Assembly: GCF_020520425.1 (NCBI RefSeq)
Contig: NC_079487.1
Location: 60,798,719 to 60,862,718 of the forward strand
Source of the DNA: Spinacia oleracea
Lineage: Eukaryota; Streptophyta; Magnoliopsida; Caryophyllales; Amaranthaceae
Length of the DNA stretch: 64,000 bases
Direction: 5' to 3'
Part shown: piece by piece, positions 43,088 through 54,303 of the stretch
How positions within the stretch are numbered: the first letter of the stretch is position 1
How the letters are laid out: each line of letters opens with the position of its first letter
Position numbers and translations under genes: made by a program
Notes under the pieces: model-generated
Database searches by the model: none
What the model was told of the DNA's origin: nothing
The model's input: the letters and a program-made list of their open reading frames with translations, nothing else

Positions 43088-43802
43088 CTGCAGCTTCCCG
43101 TTGCTTCAGCCATTCTTGTCCAACAGCATCATTTTCTGCCGGGTAAGTACACAAGAAAAACCGCTTTACCAGGCTCTATATTTCTTGAGCATTTCACAGA
43201 AAATCAGCTACTACGATACCTGAAGATCAACGATTCTTTTCAGTTGATCCTCTTCACCTCCCTCAACTAGTGGCAGGGCATTGACCAAGGCATCAAACTA
43301 TAAAAGAGCAAGTTAGATAAGAAATGAGTGTTGACACAAGTCCATTGAAAAGCAGAAGAAAAAATAGTTCTGGCAGTGCAACAGGGTAGTTATTGGGGTT
43401 GCACAAATCTCAAACTTACAACTACACAAGAATAAAAAGAAAAGTTCGTCATATCTGAAGCTGATCTGAAAAACTACGAGTAAAAAACAGCTCCTTCGAT
43501 AAATTCAATTAGAATACCATACTCAAGAAAAACACATGAACATCAAAATAATGAGCTTAAAATGGGCACAAATCCATTCATTACAGTTCAAATTTCATCA
43601 ACCAAAAGGCAATATTTCAGGTTAAGACGATCAATTCTAAACTTGCACATACATTTCACTAATAAACAAAGAAAAATTAATTGAAAAATACACAAAAAAG
43701 GGTTGAATAAAAAACAAAAACCCAGAAAAATTACATGCTTGGCAGCCTTAGCAAGAGAAGCACTAGCTGTTTTGGGTTCATCGGCAAAATTGGCAGTAAT
43801 CG
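43088..43802 (-). pseudogene. MED21: Captured MED21 (Mediator subunit 21) gene fragment
   Basis: Three exon-like pieces on the minus strand match the middle of plant MED21, a coiled-coil subunit of the Mediator middle module. Piece 1 (43,802-43,735) reads DEPKTASASLAKAAKH with a GT donor. Piece 2 (43,297-43,220, 26 codons, AG before and GT after) reads FDALVNALPLVEGGEEDQL then KRIVDLQ. Piece 3 (about 43,139-43,088) reads ENDAVGQEWLKQREAA with a GT donor. The conserved core is FDALVxALPLxEGGE. Pieces 1 and 2 splice in frame, but the acceptor of piece 3 does not give the MED21 frame. First and last exons are not found. The introns are kept, so the capture was from genomic DNA. Confidence 0.8.
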
Positions 43803-45315
43803 CTGCATTGTAGAATATGCAAGATGCAACATTAATTAGTGAACAATTTCCACTGAGAGACCCACAATTTCATACATAATCACAAATATCTATCCCAATG
43901 TTCCTACGATATAGAAGAGGTATACTCAACTGTAAGTTTTGCTTTAAATGGCCTAGATTCATAGTATAGTTAAGCTAAACCACAACAGCACTTTGCCACG
44001 TCAAAATACCCCCCCACCCCCACACACACACATAAATAATAAATAACAAATAAAAGAACAAGAAAGACTACTTTAATTTATCTAACTCGATCAAGAAATA
44101 TAAAGTTAATCTAAATTCAGCAGATGCTCAAACAATCATTATTATCTAGATTTGTGAAATAGAAACAAGTCTAGTACCAAACTCGTGAAAATGGGTATTC
44201 GCATTCCCCTCTTAGTCTGCCCAAGTAACCTTTATGCTTATAATGATTAAACCAAACATACATAGTGTGATAACCCATCATGTAACTTTGAAATTTGAAC
44301 ATACTTTGCTATGATCTTAACAAACTCTTATGTTAATAAAAGCTCCCAAAGTGACGCAGGGTCTACTGTTCAAATTCATCAAAAGCAAAGCCTGATATAA
44401 CTTATAAGCAATTATATTATATGCAATGAAAACCCAGAATTTTGAACACCATTCAATTGCAGCTATACGATCAACTTAGAACATGGAAACCTTAGAAATT
44501 TAATCTAATCCATATAATTTGTAGAATCATACATCAGATTATTTTTATTTCCTTTAAATAAAATTAAACGAGCTCAATAAGTTAGAGGGGGAACTAGCAA
44601 TGTAAGCAAACCCTTTTGTCAAAGAAAAACATTTAATACGTTAAGCAATTTTCAACTAAAAATAACTGCTATAATACAAGTATTCGATCATTCTAATTTC
44701 TAACCGAGTCGATATCATGAATCAGATTTGGATATAGCTTTCCTCATCCTATCTGCAGCCTAATTTCATATATTGAAATCCGAAATTTGAACAAACTGTA
44801 TGCAAATCAATAATCGAAATCTTCCTATCCAAATTTCTTGAGCCGCCAATTAAGCCCAGTGAAAACCTAAACCCCAAATTACACAAATATAGACCTAGAC
44901 TATTGAAGAATGAAAAAAAAATAGAGATTGATAAATTCAGATGGATAAATTACATTACCTTGAGCAAGACTTGCCTAAAATCAGATGGAAGAAGATGCAA
45001 ATTCCATTGATATGGTCGGATAATACCTCCAAGTTAAGAGAAAAGTAAAGTTAAAAAAATACGAGATTTGAGAGAGAAACAATTACAACCGGAAGGGAAA
45101 ACAAATGAGAAGGTGTAAGAGTCTGTAACTCCATTAAGATTTGAGAGTAGATCTGGGATAAAGGGAAGTTTCCTGCAATACTGTACAGTGATTCATTGAA
45201 GGAGGCGAGTTAGGTTTGAGAATGAAAAGATTAGTGCGAGCGGCGGATTTTGTTTTTCCTTGATGTCGCGGGCAGTACAGAAGAGACCACGTGCAGATCA
45301 TGTGAGTTTTTACTT
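43803..45315. other. CACTA interior, right part
   Basis: Mostly A+T-rich, intron-like DNA upstream of the captured MED21 pieces. Near 45,050-44,960 the minus strand has an exon-like stretch ending GCTCAAG before GTAATG, a possible leader exon. The MED21 start (MDIISQL-type sequence) is not seen. The right subterminal repeats begin at about 45,316. Confidence 0.4.
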
Positions 45316-45559
45316 ATTTCTCGACGGTTTTACAAGTCGAGGGATGCTTTAGACGCGGAAAACCGTCGACAAACCACGGAACCTAAAATTTCACTCCAGC
45401 GGTTACCCGCGGCGTCGAGGCAATATCGTCGAGATTCCACGCCTTTTGTAGTAGTGCTAGCTGTTCCGATCACTTGATCTTACTAAATTAATTATTCGTA
45501 ATTATTTTGAACCTTGGTATTAGACTAATGCACCTTGGGTGAATGACACATTTCCCTCA

Positions 45560-48500
45560 ATATCATGTAACACTTTATGTAATTGATTTCTATACAAATG
45601 AATTTCACCTCTGTGATCTGAAGTATAACATCGTCGGGACAAACAAACTTGCCAAACAAGTGGAGCGAGATCAAGAGAATCAATGGAGCAGAAATTGGAT
45701 TCTGAAATAACAAATTTAACCTAAATAATTAGCAAAAATATTACTAACACAACCTTCAGATTATATAAACTACTTGAAATTCAATAAAGACCAAAATCGA
45801 AACCCTAAACTAAAAAACCATACCTTAAAATCAACAAAATTTTCATAATCAAAGAGGAAAATAAGTACGTAGCGAAATTAACCTGGATTTCATGTTTGAT
45901 TAAGTTTTTCCAGAATTACATTATTACGTATAGAACAACAAATATTTGACAGAAAATGGAAAAAACGAAGATTGAGAAAGAAACAAGAGCAAAGAACAAA
46001 TAGAAAAGAGCGACATAATTGTTGCAAAGAACAAAAACAAGAACAATCACACGTGCTAGCCTATATTAAATTGACTAATTTGCATATCCACGATAAAATT
46101 AGTGAAATCATGTCCATTTAAAAATTTTACATGTTGAAATACTTGGACAGTTGGTAAACGAGGCTTACAAAGTCAAGTGTTATTGTTACTTTTTTTTTAA
46201 GTACTAGAAAACTTATCACCAGTCGTTAACAGTAGGATCTGGTAGATCATTTCTCAAAAGAACTGTAAATGGACCGAAACGCGGTATGAAGAAGCAATAA
46301 ATTGTACTCCTTATATATTATGTAACAAGTCCAAAACTTAGGCAGTATATACCACTTCAAATTTGAGATCTTAGTCTCCTAATCTATTTGATCCTACATG
46401 GAAGGTTATCAACAATTTATCAAAATTGCTGAAAGTCAAATCTTGAAAACCTTCCAACATTCTTCTTAGAATTAACAGGGAGCAAAATATAAATAGTTAG
46501 TACTACAATAGGAACAAAAAGATTCAAGTCAAGAGGGTAAATTAGAATATAAGCGATATAACTAAGTCCAACGAGCTCAATAAGCTCAGGATCAGGCATT
46601 CTCATTGCCTCTGGAATCAAGTTTATAAACAAGGTTCAAGTTTACATTCTTGGTCACACCTTTAGAACGAGATCTACTTCTCTTTAAATACCAACACCAT
46701 TTTTGTCCACCATTGCGATGAGAAAGAAAATTCAGTGTCAACCAATGTACGAAGTATAATTAAGAAGTGGAAAACACAATTTACAAGGAATGAGATTTGA
46801 CAGATAAGATAAGTCATAAAACTCATCTAATTTACTGTCAATAGTACAATATTAGTCGTCTAGATCCGGATTATAAAAAAGGATAGCCAATACATGAAGG
46901 TAAATATATTTAGGGAAAAAAGGTTTATATTCCCAAGTATATAAGAATAGTGAAGTCAATGAAATTCAAACAAGGTATATGAATCTCATCACAAAAATAG
47001 CGAGGTCAATGAAATTCAAAGAAGATATATGAATCTCATCACAAATATAGCAAGGAAAGAAATGGAGAAACTATCAAAAGATATTCCCAGTTCACTTAAA
47101 CCGGAAGACCAAGAGAACCAACCAAATCAAATATCCTCAATTACTCCAACCGCAAAAAGAATCACTACGACCTCCTAAATAATTTAGTACTATAATGAAT
47201 AATAAGTGAAACGCATTAAAGTAGCACCATTCATCATCATAACATTATCCAATCAAATGGTCACACGCCTAATATAATTGTTTCCTTTTAAAGGCAAGGA
47301 AACCCACCATTTACAAGATCATAGAAATCCCTGCAACCTACTACGAATAATATGTCCAACCTGCTTGCCCAAATTGAGATGGAAAATTTGCCACTCATTG
47401 CTCCTATTAGCTTGAGTATTGGTCAATAATAAAAGATAGGCTGAAGAAACAATATGCGGCATCCTACGTAACACAAATCGAATTACACGTCCACCCAATG
47501 CAAGGAATCAAACACTCGTAGCAACAACATAAAAAACATACGGAGTACGCAACATAAATAACTCATTTTTTAGAAAGTTGCGAATAAAACAAATAACAAA
47601 ATGATGTTGCAACAATAAGATAATTAGGAAGGACTTACCTGGAACATGCGAAAAATTGATGAACATATAATGAAGAATTGATGCGTCGTGGGATACCACT
47701 TTCCTTAAACACGATTCCGCACTACCTCCTGGTGCAGTAGAACAAAAGCGGTCACCCTCCAGGATTAACACAGCTCCGAATTTGTGTGCACTTACAAACC
47801 CAAATGGAGTCAGAATATATGCCCAAAACCAGAGCAATTTGAGAGAGGGAAGAATGTGTTTGATTTTTTCTGAAACTCTGTACGTATATTGTGTTTGTGT
47901 ATTTCAGTCCCTTATGGATGAAAAGAAAATTGATTAATATAATCATGAACTCTTTGAACTCCAACGGTAAAAAACGGTTAAAGAAATTAATTGAGAATAA
48001 TGCATATTAAGGCCCTAATTAAGCCAATAGAATAATGCACATTTAAGGCCTTAATTAATCTAATGGTTACATAATCAATAGATTCTTGTAACAATGATTT
48101 AGCCAAATAGGTACCAAAATGAATAGGTAGACCCACAACCCACCCGCGTATACCAAAACCCGAGCCCAAACCGGCCAACCTACATGCGCATGTGAGTATG
48201 TCCACCAAGACTCCCTACTGCTTTCTTAAACAAGAAGTATACTCATACCCAACTTGTAAATAAATGAGTTGTTTGATATTCTACCAATGAGGGACATTTC
48301 TCACTTTACACTTTTCACTCTTTTCTTTTGCATTTCCCAACAAGAACTTCTAACATAACCTACTATCATAATTATTCTCTAGCAAGTAATTATGAATTAC
48401 TAATTTAACATAATATTCTCCACAATATTTCCTATTTATATTTAATAATTGTCGGAAATGTCTTAGGACATAATTCCTTCAAGTTCATGTTCGAACATGA

Positions 48501-48958
48501 ACCTCCAACAAGTATCATGTTGGAGGAGAATTCACAACATGATTAGGCACCAAATTCAGTCAAGTGAGGGGGAACTCTACAATAAGCACGTACACCACTC
48601 AATATTAATTAAAACATGTTTATATTATTTAACAAATTATTCAAAATTCAATTTTATCCTATTTAGAACTCTGGAAATCTAATAATGAAAGTTGTTCGGA
48701 AAGAAACATTCATTGAATTCAATCAAACATTGGGTAGGCAGCAAGTACAATAACATTAGACCAACATGAAAAACATACCCATGTTAAACCTTGATATTTC
48801 CTTCTTATCGAAATATCAAAATTAAAAAGACCCAGATCATAAAAAGACACTTCCAACAAATTTGGTATACTTGCGAGAAGAAGAAAAAATCAATTTAATC
48901 AAAAAAATTGTATAATTATATTTGAATAAATATTTTACAACTATTCTCCTATCTTATT
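45560..48958. other. Unassigned stretch with possible minus-strand gene remnants
   Basis: No complete gene can be supported. The minus strand has exon-like pieces: 45,713-45,560 (NPISAPLILLISLHLFGK), preceded by a pyrimidine-rich leader and directly abutting the Copia insertion; 46,632-46,420 (ELVGLSYIAYILIYPLDL), hydrophobic; and about 47,840-47,640, ending in TTCCAG before GTAAGTCC. They may belong to one or two host genes broken by transposons, but I recognise none. Direct repeats near 46,935-47,050 (GAATCTCATCACAAA) are also present. The remainder is A+T-rich. Confidence 0.35.
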
Positions 48959-49700
48959 TGTTATGAATTCTAGAGTTATTAGAATTCTTGTAACATAATG
49001 TAACCTAAGAATTGAACTAAGACCTGATGTAGGAAATTGATGTAAGAATTAATGTTGTCCATTATGACTTCTCAAAATCTTAATTTGTTTATCAAAATTG
49101 AGTTTTTACCATTGCATAAAATTCACGAATTAAATTTCCAACCTCATATTTTCCACACATCAAAAATACCCACGTAGCACGGGAAAAATCATCAACAATA
49201 GTGAGGAAAAAACGTGCATCGCAACTAGAAAGCACCTTATTAGGTCCCCAAATATCACAATGGATTAACTCAAAAATACCAGATGCTTTATTCAAACTTA
49301 ACGGAAAAGAGTTTCGGGGTTGTTTGCCCATAAAACAAATCGGACAATTTAAATCACAACCATTAGGCCTTTTACCACTAACTACCCCAGGTAAAGAAGA
49401 AATAACTTTCATAGAAGGATGGCCTAAACGTCTATGCCATAGCATACTTGCATCTGAAACAACCACTTTATTTGCTTGCGGACGATCACGTGCACAAATT
49501 GTTATGAATTCTAGAGTTACTAGAATTCATAACATTATTCAAGATCATATAACCCATGAATTTTAAATTACACATAAAAATAAAAATTGAAGCACCTCAA
49601 ATGAAGAACACCATCCGAGTCTTCTCCTTTCTGTGCTATATCGAGGCTGTCTATTTATATTGAAGAATACTCCGTAGTGGGAAACAAACTATCTTTGATT
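48959..49700 (-). mobile_element. Copia fragment of a different lineage
   Basis: TGTTATGAATTCTAGAGTTA begins at about 48,959 and again at 49,500, followed both times by (T/C)TAGAATTC. They look like starts of two LTR pieces in minus orientation, enclosing a coding fragment (49,092-49,466). The piece after 49,500 has a TATTTATA-like stretch near 49,650. The coding part ends directly against the right repeat, so gag and protease are deleted. Boundaries are approximate. Confidence 0.5.
49092..49466 (-). pseudogene. Copia GAG-pre-integrase and integrase fragment
   Basis: About 124 codons are open without a stop. They read MLWHRRLGHPSMKV, CPICFMGKQPRNSFP (the HHCC zinc-binding set), FELIHCDIWGP (first catalytic Asp) and FFLTIVDDFSRATWVFLM (second Asp region). 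The C-terminal catalytic Glu is not reached. The lineage differs from the Copia elements at 2867 and 25,190, whose zinc region reads CGSCLLGK. Confidence 0.85.
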
Positions 49701-49936
49701 CTATGAATTCTTTCACGAATAAATTCAAAATCAAAATCAAAATCAATCACCATAAATCATAATAGTAAGTACCTACAACAAAATTAGCAAACTCAAATTG
49801 AAGTACCAAAACAATATAAAAAACTAACCTTAGATCTGAAAAACAAGTCAAATTAGATAATTTCGATTCAACCTTAAGTAATTTGTTAACCTAACAAAAT
49901 CAAGTACAACAATCGAAAAAATCGGCTTTTTTATAG

Positions 49937-50603
49937 GGTGAATATGGCAAATGAACCCCATTACTTAGGTCTCATGTGCAAATTAGTCCCTTAACTTTCG
50001 ACTGTAGCAAATCAACCCCACGATCATTTTGTAATGTGCAATTCACTCTAATTGTTAATTTTTCACACAAATGCCATCGGAAAGTATAAAATTTTTGCCG
50101 GACAAATTGACAATTGGAGATTCATCAACAAAATAACGAAATTTGTTATTGAGAAAGTGGTTTAAGAAATGTAGCAAGTCTCCCCAGTTGCAAGTTGCAA
50201 CACATGTAGTCGTTTGCCGCTCCCACAAGGCAAAGATTTAGTGACTGCCTTCTTTGATGCGGCCAATGTATCATTTTGTCTCCCCTCTTCCATTTGTTTA
50301 CAAATTTTTTGGTAATTCTCCGACGATTTGACCGAGTCTACTAAATTGATGATTGAATTTTGCCGTATTAATGTTTGAGTTTGAATCTGTACCAAATCCT
50401 TTCTCAAAATCTCGCTATGCTAGTACAATGATTCTATTCCGGTGAAAATTATATACTTTCCGGTGAAATTTGGTCGGCAAACTAACAATTAGTGTTAATT
50501 GCACACTACAAAATAGTTGTGGGATTGATTTGTTACAATTTAAAGTCAAGGAGCTAGTTTGCACACGAGACATAAGTTACGGGGCTAATTTGCCACATTC
50601 TAC
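49937..50603. mobile_element. Non-autonomous TIR element with inverted repeats of about 125 bp
   Basis: The left arm GGTGAATATGGCAAATGAAC and the reverse complement of the right arm, GTAGAATGTGGCAAATTAGC, stay alignable for about 125 bp (for example AACAAATCAATCCCAC against AGCAAATCAACCCCAC). Both flanks carry a T-run followed by ATAG or AATAG, possibly a 9-10-bp duplication of the Mutator kind, but low complexity makes this uncertain. The centre has an open stretch of 81 codons on the minus strand without a known motif. Confidence 0.7.
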
Positions 50604-50839
50604 TTTTTTTAATAGAGGTAAACAAACGATGATGCATTATTAGTTGTTGAACGGTTGTAATCATTTTACTAGATTAAACTAAAATAACAAACGACTTTGA
50701 ATATATTCCCAAAAAGCATTAAAAAAAATAGAATACATTCTTATACTTCCTTGTGTGCGACTGCGCAATTGTTCATCCGTCAAAGCTTAAACAAACCAAA
50801 TTACAGAAAGAGAAGCCCTCAAAGCTACTGAGAGAGAGA

Positions 50840-53080
50840 ATGGGAGCAATACTGTCATCATTATTTGGCACCGGTGAGGCATATGCGGCGGAAGGCCCGG
50901 CGGAGGGTTCGTCGGAATCTCGCGTACTCACTTTCCACTCAGCCAATCGCTGGCAGCTGCACTACAATTCCTTGAAAGATTCCAACCAATTGGTTCGACA
51001 ATTCTTTTCTCTAACCCTAATTTCTTCAATTTTTCAGTATTGAATGTTTAAAAAATTTGATCGGCGATTTGGAAAATTGCAGTTGGTTGTGGATTTTGCG
51101 GCGTCCTGGTGTGGGCCCTGCAAAGTCATTGAGCCGGCGGTGAAGGCCATTGCTAATAAGTTTCCCAGTGTCGAATTCGCCAAAATCGACGTCGATGAAC
51201 TGCCGGTAATCACCTATTGTTCAACCTTTCTTCATCGTTTTTTTTTTTTTGTCAAATGCGATTTTGTGTGAATTTATTTACCTGTGACGTGTAATTAGTT
51301 TTACGATTAAGAGCTAAAGTCTGAGTGTGATGAGAAATGGTTGCGTTCAACTTTCCGGAACAGTCCAGAATTATGTTAGCAATTAGCAGCCTCCTTTAGG
51401 AAATGAAACAATGGAATCGTAATGGACTCTATGTCTACTTTTATATGGATTGTTAGACTTCGAATTTCCATGTATGCATTTTCAGTAGCAGTAGCAGTAC
51501 CAGACGATTTTGTGAGTGGCAGTGGAAATTAACCCAGAGAAACAAATGTTTGTTACTTGAAATGCATTGTGTTCGACATTCATAAACTATTAAACTGCAC
51601 CTAAATATTATAGGTACAAATAATTGAATATGCTCTAAATTCATTGTGCTTCCTTGCATTTAAAGGACCAAGGATGTACCAATGATGTCTTGGCCTAGCG
51701 GTTAAGACTTATTAATTGGTCACAAGTTCAAATCCCTCTTCCCCCATTTATGACTTGTAATACATTATGGCTCATTCGCACCAAAAAGGACTGACAATGT
51801 AAGAGATTGTTTTGTGGAAGGATGAGCCTAATTGGTTCATAGAAATCCGAGTTATTTCTAGATACATCATCTTTTCAACCTTTCACCTCCTCAGTGCTAG
51901 TTGCGGGATCATGTTGTTGTAGTAGTCAAAGTATGTATGCTGGTTAACTAAATCATTTTTTAGGAGTATGTCTCCTGCATAAACTTTCTAAGGATTCAAA
52001 CTTTCAATTATTCTTGTAGCATATCAGAAGCTTAGTTTGAAGTGTTGCTTCTGTGAATTGTAAGTGATGATGGCATAAAGGAAATTGCATGTTTCTTGTT
52101 TGTGCAAACACACAATTCCATTGAGTTGAAAGGGACAGTTAATTAAACTAAATTATCAATTCATATTGTCCTGTTGCGTTGAATTGTATGTACGTGATCT
52201 TCATGGAATATGCTGTATTTTTGCAACTGAATGCTGACATGTTCCTGAAATAAAAGTTCGACTTGGATATACGTCTAACTCAGTTGTCCAATGTCTGAGT
52301 ATGCTGTTGTGGATGAGTGTGAAACTTTTGTGCTTCCTTTGACAAATTACTTGTTTTTGGAATCTGGATCATTGTTGAATAGTACTCCTTGCATTCAGAA
52401 TTATCTGTCACATCATCTTAACCACTCAAAATTAGGATATAGTATTGTTTTACAAAAAGATATTTTATAGTTGGGGTATTTCTATTCTATTCCCATAATT
52501 TAGTCAAGCTGGTGGCGTATTTGAAAATCTAATTATAACCCATTCGTATATCAAGGAGTGTTATGTTTTTCAATTCTGGATAGAGGGGGTAATATTTACA
52601 TTATCGCTTGAGAAAGAGAATTTGGGGAATATACAGTTATGAGAAATGAATGAAATTGATGGTAAGAAAAGAAGATTTTACCTTCCAGTTCGCTGCATCT
52701 TACACCTGGTAATGGCTTGGTAATGCATAGCATAGTGTCTACTTCATTTTGATTTAGCACCGTTGTAGAACGTTTACAATTTGCCAAAAATGAAACTGGA
52801 GGGATGCATGACCATTGTAATTGTGGAGATTTCGTGGACTTAAAGATTAACAAATGGGAATAACAATTTATAGTGAGTTATTCTCATGTTTTTCTTAATT
52901 GCAAAAGTGGTACTGAAGTCCAAAGTTTCTTTAAATGCACAATAGGACGTGGCGCGAGAATTTGAGGTGCAAGCAATGCCGACATTCATCTTTATTAAAC
53001 AGGGAAAGGTGGTGGACAAGGTGGTTGGTGCCAAAAAGGATGAACTTGAGAAGAAGATTGCAAATTACACATCATCGTAA
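50840..53080 (+). CDS. TRXh2-like: h-type thioredoxin (subgroup II, TRX h2-like), 3 exons
   Basis: Exons 50840-50992, 51083-51205 and 52946-53080 join to 411 bases, 136 residues plus stop, with GT-AG introns. The thioredoxin fold carries the active site WCGPC (in [16 protein letters not shown], about residues 59-63), the cis-Pro loop [12 protein letters not shown] and the end [12 protein letters not shown]. The N-terminal extension starts [10 protein letters not shown]; Gly2 suggests N-myristoylation, known in subgroup II h thioredoxins, which attach to endomembranes and also occur in mitochondria. The family reduces disulfides with electrons from NADPH-thioredoxin reductase. An in-frame ATG at 50,753 lies upstream; 50,840 is chosen because it matches family N termini. 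Intron 2 (1.7 kb) contains a SINE. No TATA box is obvious. Confidence 0.95.
51680..51935 (+). mobile_element. tRNA-derived SINE in intron 2 of the thioredoxin gene
   Basis: TTGGCCTAGCGGTTAAGAC matches an RNA polymerase III A box and GTCACAAGTTCAAATCCC matches a B box about 35 bp further on. A body of about 200 bp follows, ending near ATGTTGTTGTAGTAG, like the TTG-rich tails of plant SINEs. Sense orientation to the gene. No target duplication was resolved. Confidence 0.6.
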
Positions 53081-53493
53081 TCAATATCCTACTTTGGAGT
53101 AACAGGCAGTAGAAGCTGCCCCTAAGGCAATGTTCTTTGAATTGTGGCAAGATTATTATCTCTAGTTTGATGAAGACGTTGTTTATGAGCTTTTGTTATG
53201 CACATCTTGTCTATACGTTTACATCCTTGATATCGCAGCATGTTATTGATTATGCAACTGCTGTCTGTATGATAACAATGGCTGATATATTCTGTCATAC
53301 TCTCTTCTTCATCTTCCTGTTATGCTCGAATCTTTATTCATTTTGAACTTTACCTCGCACCAATGTGATGGATTTGATTAATTTGCTCGTCTTCTATGTG
53401 CTTGCCATTTTAGATGTGTTTGCATTTAATCATTCATGGGCCAGCTAGGAAATTTTGTTGGAGAAGGTTAAGGATAGCGCAAATTTTTGGCTA
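53081..53493 (+). other. 3' UTR and flank of the thioredoxin gene
   Basis: A+T-rich sequence after the stop codon. It contains no further gene and no single clear polyadenylation signal. It ends at the inverted repeat starting near 53,494. Confidence 0.5.
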
Positions 53494-53571
53494 TACCCGG
53501 GTACAACCAAAGTTGGCTGTACCCCATCCAAAACGATGTCGTTTTGTCTTGTTTAAAATGAACATTAATAT

Positions 53572-53765
53572 ACTGGTACAAAAATGAACATTTATTTATT
53601 TATTTGGAATGAATATTTACTATTTTGAAAATGAACATTTATTTATTTATTTGGAAATAAACTACAAAAATGAACATTTACTATTTCGGAAATGAACATT
53701 TATTTATTTATTTGGAATGAACATTTACTATTTTGGAAATGAACATTTATTTATTTATTTGGGAA
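53572..53765. repeat. Tandem 46-48-bp repeat, first array
   Basis: Four or so units alternate GAACATTTATTTATTTATTTGG with ATGAACATTTACTATTT(T/C)GG. The same array returns at about 54,360-54,570. The high A+T content and ordered spacing mark it as a minisatellite. Confidence 0.85.
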
Positions 53766-54018
53766 TAAACAACATAGGCGCTTGTAAAAACATAAAAGAC
53801 CAATGAAGTGAACAATTTCATTATGAACATTAACCATATATTTATTGTGAACAAACAAATAAACAAGAAAGAACAAATAATTCAACAAAAAAGAACAAAC
53901 AATATAAAAAAGAACATAAAATTCTAGAAAAAAGAACAACCAATACAAAAATTATGAATAATTTTATGATGAATTTTAAAGCCAGCATGAAATAACAACA
54001 CAAATTCTTATTTACAAT

Positions 54019-54303
54019 GGGTGTACGATAAATATTGTACACCAAAGTAAAAGTTAACCCAAAATGCTTAAAAGTTAAGCTTATATATGTAAAAGTTATC
54101 TATTTTTAAGTGATAAATTTTTTCATTTTAGTAAAACTTATTTCTTCAAAATCACTAATAATGTATAAAATTAATCATTTAACCATTTAAAATATTTATC
54201 TATCAATTTTTTTTTACTAATATAAAAGTTAATCAAAACTAGGTTAAAGTTACAAAGAAAAGGGTTAAAGTTATCTTGGTGTACAATAAATTTATTGTAC
54301 ACC
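54019..54303. mobile_element. MITE of 285 bp with palindromic ends
   Basis: The left end GGTGTACGATAAATATTG plus TACACC and the right end GGTGTACAATAAATTTATTG plus TACACC are each nearly self-complementary (26 bp) and also inverted relative to one another. The subterminal parts (AAGTTAACCC against GGGTTAAAGTT) extend the pairing to about 40 bp. The interior is A+T-rich and noncoding. It separates two copies of the host element's repeat block. Confidence 0.7.

Larger units (their letters stand above)
38042..45456. mobile_element. CACTA (En/Spm) transposon, non-autonomous, 7415 bp
   Basis: The left end is CACTACTACAAAACGCGT and the right end, read inward, is CACTACTACAAAAGGCGT: 17 of 18 positions match. 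CTA flanks both ends (38,039-38,041 and 45,457-45,459), the 3-bp duplication expected of CACTA elements. Subterminal zones carry many GCGTCGAGA-type motifs. No TNP2- or TNPA-like protein is visible, so it needs an enzyme from elsewhere. The interior contains captured gene sequence, including MED21 exons on the minus strand. The rest is intron-like A+T-rich DNA with dispersed GTTCAGTT(C/T) motifs (39,340, 40,520-40,620, 41,540-41,590). Confidence 0.93.
25190..45559 (-). mobile_element. Copia LTR retrotransposon with nested hAT and CACTA insertions
   Basis: Both LTRs are present (25,190-26,179 and 37,150-45,559, the latter split). The order on the minus strand is 5' LTR, primer-binding site, long leader, gag, protease, integrase, reverse transcriptase, RNase H, polypurine tract, 3' LTR, the normal Copia order. 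The flanking pentamers are ATTTC (25,185-25,189) and ATATC (45,560-45,564), a target duplication with one change. Removing the hAT (29,296-32,806) and CACTA (38,042-45,456) with their duplications leaves about 9.4 kb. The LTRs differ at many positions and the coding region has multiple lesions, so it is an old, inactive copy. Confidence 0.9.
37150..45559 (-). repeat. Copia 5' LTR, split by a CACTA transposon
   Basis: The LTR consists of 37,150-38,041 and 45,457-45,559. Joined across the single target triplet it is 992 bp, against 990 bp for the 3' LTR. The junction GCTCCAG-CTA-GCTGTTCC matches GCTCCAC-CTA-GCTTTTCC in the 3' LTR, which proves the insertion point. Confidence 0.92.

Noticed and set aside
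50753-50839. Upstream in-frame ATG as start of the thioredoxin
   Set aside because: Family members of this subgroup start MGxxLS; using 50,753 would bury the probable myristoylation site.
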